Assembly: GCA_017549325.1 (NCBI GenBank)
Contig: JAFYVA010000018.1
Span: 1-7,786, forward strand
Source of the DNA: Oscillospiraceae bacterium
GTDB taxonomy: Bacteria > Bacillota_A > Clostridia > Oscillospirales > Oscillospiraceae
Direction: 5' to 3'
Length of the DNA stretch: 7,786 bases
Positions 5,688-7,786 of this stretch are shown here, piece after piece. Made by a program: the position numbers and the translations under genes. Every line of letters starts with the position of its first letter. The stretch's first letter is position 1. Below the pieces are notes generated by a model. That model was not told where the DNA came from and did no database searches. It saw only the letters and a program-made list of their open reading frames with translations.

Positions 5688-5797
5688 GGTAACTTTTGTC
5701 AAGAGCGAAGCTACACGCTGCGCACCGCATGCGTTCCACCAGCCAAAAATCCATCGCCTTTGGCTCGTATTTTTGGGGTGTCACGGAAAAAGTTACC
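5688..5797. repeat. Long-range inverted repeat enclosing a multi-hairpin segment
   Basis: GGTAACTTTT (5688-5697) is a perfect 10-nt complement of AAAAGTTACC (5788-5797), with 90 nt between. The interval contains its own hairpins, including AGCG/CGCT (5704-5719), the palindrome CGCATGCG and the CCAAAAAT/ATTTTTGG stem. This geometry, a closing stem around inner helices, is what a folded RNA domain looks like. Confidence 0.55.
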
Positions 5798-5807
5798 AAA
5801 AACGCCC

Positions 5808-5828
5808 TTTGAAACCAATGGTTTCAAA
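5808..5828. repeat. Perfect 9-bp hairpin with 3-nt loop
   Basis: TTTGAAACC (5808-5816) pairs with GGTTTCAAA (5820-5828) around AAT. It is not followed by a U-run on the plus strand; on the minus strand a TTTTT run follows five nt after the stem, so it is a poor terminator and more likely a structural element of the surrounding region. Confidence 0.5.
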
Positions 5829-5983
5829 ACTTCCTTCTCGCGGCTTTTTCTTGCTAAACATATCCACTTTCAGCCACGCGAATTGGTATAACGATCTTTC
5901 CGGGGCAAAATGTGGTATCGCATCTGCTTCTCCCCCGCTTAGCCGCTTACCCTTGCAAAATGTAGACGCTGTTACTCTTCTCA

Positions 5984-6012
5984 ATTTTATTTATCGCTTA
6001 AGCTTTTTTGAA
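5984..6012 (-). promoter_or_regulatory. Weak candidate minus-strand promoter in the gene-free region
   Basis: On the minus strand TTCAAA (6012-6007), a 17-nt spacer and TAAAAT (5989-5984). The spacing is ideal but the -35 is only a partial match and the region is A/T-rich, so this may be chance. If real, it would transcribe the palindrome-rich region leftwards. Confidence 0.22.
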
Positions 6013-6039
6013 CCGCGCGACTATCGCGCGGTTTTCTTT
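6011..6039 (+). terminator. Intrinsic terminator, plus strand, at the end of the gene-free region
   Basis: A 10-bp GC-rich stem (AACCGCGCGA 6011-6020 with TCGCGCGGTT 6024-6033) and a CTA loop are followed by TTCTTT. The U-rich side is on the plus strand, where no gene precedes it since the PNPOx-like gene, which already has terminators some 570 nt earlier. It faces the tRNA terminator tail to tail. Confidence 0.72.
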
Positions 6040-6043
6040 ATAC

Positions 6044-6082
6044 AAAAAAAAGTTCCAAAATCCGAAGATTTTGGAACTTTTT
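6044..6082 (-). terminator. Intrinsic terminator of tRNA-Ala, UUCG-capped
   Basis: On the minus strand an 11-bp stem (6077-6067 with 6062-6052) is closed by a TTCG tetraloop, flanked by an A-run before and a run of eight T after. The A and T runs pair to extend the helix. It begins right behind the encoded CCA of the tRNA, so precursor processing and termination are tightly spaced. The mirror A/T composition means it could also stop plus-strand transcription. Confidence 0.88.
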
Positions 6083-6158
<76 letters not shown>

Positions 6159-6171
6159 ATGCGCAAGGAGT

Positions 6172-6200
6172 ATTATAGCAAAGCCACCGCACAAATGCAA
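6172..6200 (-). promoter_or_regulatory. Promoter of tRNA-Ala
   Basis: On the minus strand TTGCAT (6200-6195), 17 nt, and consensus TATAAT (6177-6172). Transcription would start about 7 nt before the mature tRNA 5' end at 6158, leaving a very short leader for RNase P. Confidence 0.87.
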
Positions 6201-6284
6201 GTCTTTTTTTGCTTTTTCTGCAAATTTTTTCGTTCGGTAAATAGACCGGCAAAAGACCCTCTCCCCTGCCGCCCGGCCTTGTGC

Positions 6285-6767
6285 TCAGAATGTCAGCCGC
6301 ATCTGGTACCAGACCACGCCGCCGTGGCCGGACTCGGAAATACCCTCGCTGACAAAGCCAAACTTGGCATAATAATGCACCAAATGATCCCGGCAAGTCA
6401 GCACCAAACCCTTGCGGCCGGCAGCCTTCGTATCGGTGATCACACGCTTGAGCACCATTTCTGCACAGCCTCTGCGGCGATAGGCGGGGATCGTATCCAC
6501 GCCGAAGATCATCTGCCACTCGCCGGCAGGGTCATGCATTTCAGCATCGTGGTACATTTCATCGCACAGATCCGGCAAATCCGTAGCCATCCCGTTAACA
6601 AACCCTACCAGCGTATCACCGTCCTCCAGCAGCCAGAAATGGTCAGAAAACACTTCCAAGCGGGCCTTGATGGAGTCATATGTTGCAGCCGTCTCAGGCG
6701 GGAAACACTCCGCTTCCACCGCGGCGATGGCGGCCAGATCTTCAAGCATGGCATGACGAATTTCCAT
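6285..6767 (-). CDS. GNAT-family N-acetyltransferase
   Basis: The 160-residue product is a GCN5-related N-acetyltransferase, transferring acetyl from acetyl-CoA to an amine. The N-terminal EIRHAMLEDLAAIAAVEAECFPPETAA resembles the arylalkylamine (AANAT-like) subgroup. Motif A is FGVDTIPAYRRRGCAEMVLKRV (88-109), with the pyrophosphate-binding RRRGCA at 97-102. Motif B includes LVLTCRDHLVHYYAKFGFV (121-139), with Tyr132/Tyr133 near the usual general-acid tyrosine. The substrate is unknown. The start is supported by AAGGAGG 8 nt before the ATG. It sits directly behind the S1-gene terminator, with only 25 nt between the hairpin and the start codon and no obvious promoter, so expression may rely on read-through. 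No clean terminator follows before the tRNA promoter. Confidence 0.88.
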   Translation of the reverse strand: MEIRHAMLEDLAAIAAVEAECFPPETAATYDSIKARLEVFSDHFWLLEDGDTLVGFVNGMATDLPDLCDEMYHDAEMHDPAGEWQMIFGVDTIPAYRRRGCAEMVLKRVITDTKAAGRKGLVLTCRDHLVHYYAKFGFVSEGISESGHGGVVWYQMRLTF

Positions 6768-6792
6768 AGTCAGTTCCTCCTTAACATTGTGA

Positions 6793-6822
6793 AAAGACCC
6801 GGCGCAGCTGCGCCGGGTCTTT
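6793..6822 (-). terminator. Perfect 30-bp palindrome, terminator of the S1 gene
   Basis: Positions 6793-6822 are a perfect palindrome of 15 + 15 bp with a GC-rich core. On the minus strand it starts 13 nt after the S1 stop codon and ends in TCTTTT. As RNA it forms a stem of about 13 bp with a tight loop. Confidence 0.75.
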
Positions 6823-6835
6823 GTATTGGACTGAA

Positions 6836-7786
6836 TTACTCAGCGTCCTCTTCCACTTCTTCCTCAGCGGCAGGAGCCAGCAGAGCGCGGATGGACAGGG
6901 AGATCTTCTGCTTCTCTTCGTCGATAGCAGTGATCTTAGCATCGACTTCCTGGCCCTCGGTCAGAACATCAGCGGGCTTCTCGATGCGGCGATCGGCGAT
7001 CTGGGAGATGTGGATCAGACCGTCCACACCGGGAACGACCTCGGCAAAGGCGCCGAAGGTCATCAGCTTGACGATACGCACGGTAGCGACATCGCCCACC
7101 TGATAGGTCTCCAGGAACTTCTGCCAGGGATTGCTGGTGCGATCCTTGACACCCAGGGAGATCTTGCGCTTCTCAGCGTCGAAGGAGATGACATACACTT
7201 CCAGAGTGTCGCCCACAGCAACCACCTCAGCGGGGTTCTTGATGCGGGACCAGGACAGCTCGGAGATATGTACCATACCATCCACGCCGCCGATGTCGAC
7301 GAACACACCGTAGGAAGTCATGGACTTCACGGTACCGGTGTAACGCTTACCCTCTTCGATATTGTTCCAGATCTCAGCCTGAGCAGCCTGACGAGCCTCG
7401 TAGCTGACGGCACGGATGGAGCCGACAACACGGCGGCGAGCGCGGTTGACCTCAGTGATGCGCAGGGACACGGTCTGGCCGATCATGCTATCCAGCTCAG
7501 CGCCGCGGGGCAGGCCGCTCTGAGAAGCGGGAACGAACACGCGCACGCCCTTGACATTGACGACGATGCCGCCCTTGTTCTCCTCGGTGACCTTACCTTC
7601 CAGGGTGATCTTCTCTTCCTTGGCGTTCTCGATGTCTTCCCAAACCTTGACGGCATCCAGACGCTTCTTGGACAGCATAGCGTAACCTTCCACGTCGTTG
7701 ACGCGGATGATATAGGTCTCGATCTCATCGCCGACCTTAACCACGTCCTCGGGCTTCACGCCGGGCTCGGCGGTCAGCTCGTCAAC
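6836..7786 (-). CDS. rpsA: Ribosomal protein S1-type protein, C-terminal part, truncated by window edge
   Basis: The reading frame stays open to the right edge (first visible residues VDELTAEPGVKPEDVVKVG), so 316 residues of the C-terminal part are seen; the GTG at 7759 is not the start. The visible part holds the end of one S1 (OB-fold RNA-binding) domain (about 1-44), a degenerate domain (60-125), and two classic S1 domains at about 147-216 (SYGVFVDIGGVDGMVHISELSW) and 231-300 (TFGAFAEVVPGVDGLIHISQI). An acidic tail, EEEVEEDAE, ends the protein. This four-repeat layout is that of Firmicute S1-like proteins acting in mRNA binding on the 30S subunit. In many Clostridia this module is fused behind IspH (HMBPP reductase); the upstream sequence needed to tell is outside the window. 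Confidence 0.92.
   Translation of the reverse strand, partial: VDELTAEPGVKPEDVVKVGDEIETYIIRVNDVEGYAMLSKKRLDAVKVWEDIENAKEEKITLEGKVTEENKGGIVVNVKGVRVFVPASQSGLPRGAELDSMIGQTVSLRITEVNRARRRVVGSIRAVSYEARQAAQAEIWNNIEEGKRYTGTVKSMTSYGVFVDIGGVDGMVHISELSWSRIKNPAEVVAVGDTLEVYVISFDAEKRKISLGVKDRTSNPWQKFLETYQVGDVATVRIVKLMTFGAFAEVVPGVDGLIHISQIADRRIEKPADVLTEGQEVDAKITAIDEEKQKISLSIRALLAPAAEEEVEEDAE

Larger units (their letters stand above)
5520..6010. other. Gene-free, palindrome-rich region: candidate structured RNA or dispersed intergenic repeat
   Basis: About 490 nt without a convincing gene on either strand: the open frames lack ribosome binding sites and recognisable protein features. Instead there is a dense series of complementary segments. 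These are ACCCGT/ACGGGT (5553-5566), GGGAC/GTCCC (5611-5623), CCTC/GAGG (5629-5642), CCCCGC/GCGGGG (5659-5678), GGTAACTTTT/AAAAGTTACC (5688-5697 with 5788-5797), CCAAAAAT/ATTTTTGG (5743-5750 with 5769-5776) and TTTGAAACC/GGTTTCAAA (5808-5828). The 3' part has a direct repeat GCAAAATGT at 5905-5913 and 5955-5963, exactly 50 bp apart. A plus-strand terminator follows at 6011-6039, suggesting a transcript in that direction, but no strong promoter is evident. A possible weak one is TTTCAG (5466-5471) with TAATAC (5490-5495). A decayed gene or multicopy intergenic element is the alternative. Confidence 0.5.

Noticed and set aside
5793..5984. A 63-codon minus-strand open frame in the gene-free block
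   Set aside because: It begins with TTG without a Shine-Dalgarno sequence, and no recognisable fold or motif is present. It may be a shadow of the palindrome-rich element.
5420..6080. CRISPR array or insertion sequence in the gene-free block
   Set aside because: There are no regularly spaced direct repeats (only one 9-nt repeat in two copies), no transposase and no clear terminal inverted repeats with target duplication.
6200..6284. A terminator for the acetyltransferase gene
   Set aside because: Only an A/T-rich 5-bp stem (TTTGC/GCAAA) and scattered short complements are visible, none giving a GC stem plus U-run on the minus strand.

Overview
This window looks like a chromosomal segment of a moderately GC-rich member of the Clostridia, most plausibly an Oscillospiraceae/Ruminococcaceae-type gut bacterium. 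The evidence is the gene content (a clostridial-type dTMP kinase with a GKATQ P-loop, a MocR regulator, an ECF transporter S component, a DUF436/YwlG protein and a multi-repeat S1 protein), strong AGGAGG ribosome binding sites, sigma-A-type promoters with 17-bp spacers and many intrinsic terminators. The species call is inference. I see no integrase, transposase, CRISPR array or phage gene.

Layout. Positions 1-260 (-) hold the 5' end of a thymidylate kinase gene, which diverges from a two-gene operon at 423-1681 (+): a 3-methyladenine DNA glycosylase overlapping a HAD-family phosphatase by 7 nt. A bidirectional terminator (1686-1714) separates that operon from a convergent (-) operon. This second operon encodes a MocR/PdxR-type regulator (2226-3617), followed after 3 nt by a GreA/GreB-family transcript cleavage factor (1719-2222). 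Divergent from the regulator is an ECF transporter S component (3724-4227, +). The ~100-bp divergent spacer contains an inverted pair of AATACCA motifs that could be the regulator's operator. Next come a YwlG/DUF436 protein (4319-4915, +), whose promoter overlaps the end of the transporter gene, and a small PNPOx-like flavin split-barrel protein (5022-5417, +), each with its own promoter and terminator.

From about 5420 to 6080 there is no convincing gene. This ~0.6 kb is dense in hairpins and inverted repeats and ends in a strong plus-strand terminator at 6011-6039. It is the least explained part of the window and a candidate for a structured RNA or a dispersed intergenic repeat. After it, on the minus strand, come tRNA-Ala(GGC) with its own promoter and a long UUCG-capped terminator, a GNAT acetyltransferase (6285-6767), and the C-terminal part of a ribosomal protein S1-type gene (6836-7786) that runs off the window edge.

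How the genes fit together. Most are independent housekeeping units: dTMP synthesis, alkylation repair, translation and tRNA. The one local functional hypothesis is a vitamin-uptake switch, with a PLP-binding MocR regulator controlling the divergent ECF S component. Vitamin B6 or a related compound is the natural guess for the substrate, but the sequence alone does not fix it.
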